Positions 7,911 through 10,045 of a stretch of DNA of 10,045 bases are shown here, piece after piece. Every line of letters starts with the position of its first letter. Position 1 is the stretch's first letter. The position numbers were made by a program, and so were the translations under genes. The notes below the pieces were generated by a model. The model did not search any database and was not told the origin of the DNA. It worked only from the letters and a program-made list of their open reading frames with translations. The DNA is from Acephala macrosclerotiorum (taxonomy: Eukaryota; Ascomycota; Leotiomycetes; Helotiales; Mollisiaceae), in contig MU119805.1 of assembly GCA_014904845.1 (NCBI GenBank), positions 8,227 through 18,271 of the forward strand, read 5' to 3'.

Positions 7911-8210
7911 TCGATTAAAAAAATTAATAATTAATTGTTTTCGAATTTTTAAATTTTTATTTTTCGATATTTTAAACGTTTTATTTTCAAATTATTAAAA
8001 AATACATTTTTATTTTTATTTCGAAATATATTAATTACGATTAATTGTTTATTTTCGAATTTCGTCGAATAAAAAAATTAATATTTAATTATTTTCGAAT
8101 TTCGTCGAATAAAAAAATTAATATTTAATTATTTTCGATTTTCGATTATTAATAATAACGTTTATAACTTTTTTCAAATTATTGAAAAATATATTTTTTA
8201 TTTTTACAAT
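7911..8210. repeat. Degenerate direct repeats around the tandem duplication
   Basis: Two segments share a sequence of blocks: a TTTTCGAAT-like block, then CGTTTTATTTTCAAATTATT-like sequence at about 7978-7997 and a related string at about 8159-8184 (with TTTTTTCAAATTATTGAAAA), then a T-rich run. A related block with TTTTCGATTTTCGAAT occurs at about 7293-7308. Spacing of the two main copies is roughly 180 bases. The alignment was done by eye in low-complexity DNA. Confidence 0.45.
8051..8130. repeat. Perfect 40-base tandem duplication
   Basis: Bases 8051-8090 and 8091-8130 are identical, and 8131-8138 begins a third copy. Each unit starts ATTTTCGAATTTCGTCGAAT and carries three CpG sites. Identity of both copies implies that the duplication arose after the surrounding mutation ended, or that replication slippage keeps the copies alike. 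Confidence 0.9.
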
Positions 8211-8261
8211 TTTTTTTTTTTTAAATATTTAATAAACGTAAAAATTATATTTAATAAATAT

Positions 8262-8279
8262 ATTATTATTATTATTATT
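8262..8279. repeat. (ATT)6 microsatellite
   Basis: Six perfect ATT units, with a second ATT-type tract at about 8301-8315. Low complexity of the kind expected here. Confidence 0.8.
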
Positions 8280-10045
8280 TTTATATTTTATAAATTTATA
8301 TTATTATTATTATTTAATTTTTTTTATTCGTTTAATAATAAAAACTTTTCTTAATAATATAATATTATAATTAAAATTTATTTAATACGCTTATTTTAAA
8401 TACGAAATAAAATAATATTATAAATATTTAAAAAAAAATAATTATTATTAAATATTTTTTATAAATATAAAAAAATAATTATTTTTAAAAAATAAATAAT
8501 TAAATAAATTTAATAGTTTTTTTATTATATTTTTTTATATATATTTAATATATATTTATAATATTTTTATTTTTATTTTTTAATATAATATTTAAATCGT
8601 AAATAAATTTCGTTTAAAAATTTTTTTATTTAAAATTAAAATTAAATTAAATTTAAATTAAATTTAAAATATAATTTTTAATTTAAAATAAATTATTTTA
8701 AGTTTTTTTTATATTAATATATATATTATTTATATTTATATTAAATTTTTATAATTAAATTTATTTTCGATCGTAATAAAAATAATTTTTTTAAAAATTT
8801 ATTCGATATATTATTATTGATTTAATAAAATTTAATAATTTATTATACGAATTTAATAAAATTTTCGAAATAATATTAATTATATTATATCGAATTAAAA
8901 ATAAAATAATAATAAGTTTTTATAATTTTATTATTAAATTCGTTAAAATTATTTAAATTTTCGTAATTTTTTTTAATTTTATTTTTTTTGAGATTTTAAT
9001 TTTATTATTAAAATTTTTTTTTTTTTAAAAAAAATTAATAAAATTTTTTTATAAAAACTTTTTTAAAAAATTATTAATTTTAATTAAATAATTAACGTAT
9101 TATAAATTATTTAATTTATTTCGATAATAAAAAATTTTATATTAATAAAAATAATTTTTAATTTTTATTATTTTAATTTTTATTAATATATAAATTATTT
9201 TCAAATTCGTTTTAAAATATTTAATAAATATTATAAATATAATTTTAATTTTCGTTTAAATTTTTTTTCAATAAATTTAATATTTATTTTTTTATATCGA
9301 TTTTTTATTTTTTATTTTTTTATATATTTTTATTTAATTTTTATTATATTTTTTTTTTTTCGTTTAATTAATTTTTCAAAGTATTTTATTTATTAAATCG
9401 AATTAATCGTCGTTATACGAATTGTATAATCGTATTAATATTAATATTTTATTTTTTAAAATTTCAATTTATTTTTTTTTAATTTTTTTTTTATTATTAA
9501 TATTTAATATTATCGTTTTTTTATTAAAATTTACGATTTAAAATTTTTTTTTTATTTTAAATAAATTTTATTTATTATTTAAAATTTTTTTATAATCGTA
9601 AAAATTTTAAATTTTTATTTTTAAATAAAAATTCAAATTTGTATTTTTTATTTTTAATTTTTTTTAATTTTTATAATTTTTATAAATTTTATATTTTAAT
9701 TATATATTTTAATTTATATTTATTTAAAGTTTTATTTATATTAATCGTTTTATATTCGAATTTGTTTTTTATTTAAATTTTATTTTATATTCGAATTTTA
9801 AAATTATATTTTATTTTATTTTTCGATTTTATTCGATAAAATATTTATAATTTCGAAAAATATTTTAAAAAACGTTATATATAAAATTTTACGAAAAAAT
9901 ATAATAATAATAATTTTAACAATAAATTTTTATATTAAAAATTAAAAAAAAAATTTATTTTAAAAAAAAAGAAATTACGATTATTAAAAAAAATAAAATT
10001 AATATTTCGAGTATTATTAAAAATAAAATTTTTAAAAAAAAAAAA

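Larger units (their letters stand above)
7741..10045. other. Heavily mutated AT desert, no gene readable
   Basis: About 2.3 kb with the same CpG-only pattern as 5414-7518: in 8761-8880 I count one non-CpG G and no non-CpG C. No protein can be read through the stops on either strand. It contains tandem and direct repeats near 7911-8210, (ATT)n tracts near 8262-8320, many T and A runs, and a slightly CpG-denser patch at about 9397-9435. A small patch at 7799-7835 keeps a few non-CpG bases and may be the frayed edge of the island. Probably further degraded transposon copies, but nothing identifies them. Confidence 0.75.

Noticed and set aside
9397..9440. Possible minus-strand protein remnant in a CpG-denser patch
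   Set aside because: A few Arg codons in a row are not enough to assign a family, and stops interrupt every frame.
1..10045. Apicomplexan, yeast mitochondrial or endosymbiont AT-rich genome
   Set aside because: Those genomes do not show C and G confined to CpG with strand-specific loss inside a fungal Copia relic, and no mitochondrial, ribosomal or bacterial gene is readable.

Overview
The window is non-coding, extremely AT-rich DNA in which nearly every remaining C or G sits in a CpG. No intact gene is present. The pattern is that of repeat-induced point mutation (RIP), the C-to-T mutation of duplicated DNA in filamentous Ascomycota (Pezizomycotina). A RIP-gutted transposon region of such a fungus is the best reading; no species can be named from the sequence.

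Left half (about 1-5450): one Ty1/Copia LTR retrotransposon on the + strand. Translating through stops and three frame slips recovers, in order, a probable Gag, the aspartic protease, the GAG-pre-integrase zinc finger, the integrase core, the integrase tail and linker, reverse transcriptase and RNase H. The polyprotein relic ends at a stop at 4872-4874. A polypurine stretch (about 4930-4945) and a 3' LTR (about 4946 to 5413 or slightly beyond) follow. The 5' LTR is outside the window or unrecognisable. Order and spacing match a full-length element of the fungal Copia type. Every catalytic or metal-binding site located is altered.

Mutation occurs in strand domains. From about 180 to 1900 the + strand keeps non-CpG C but has almost no non-CpG G, so the lower strand was mutated. 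From about 2350 to 5450 it is the reverse. A mixed zone of roughly 450 bases lies between. To the right of the LTR both are gone.

Right half (about 5450-10045): DNA of about 10% GC with no readable gene, containing simple repeats, a 24-base palindrome, a perfect 40-base tandem duplication and degenerate direct repeats. At about 7520-7735 an island of about 35% GC with ordinary dinucleotides interrupts it. It has a TATA-like box and may be a short late-arriving solo LTR or other small element that escaped mutation.

No new defence, metabolic or regulatory system is visible. The interest lies in the mutational record: the strand switch, the sparing of CpG and the unmutated island.
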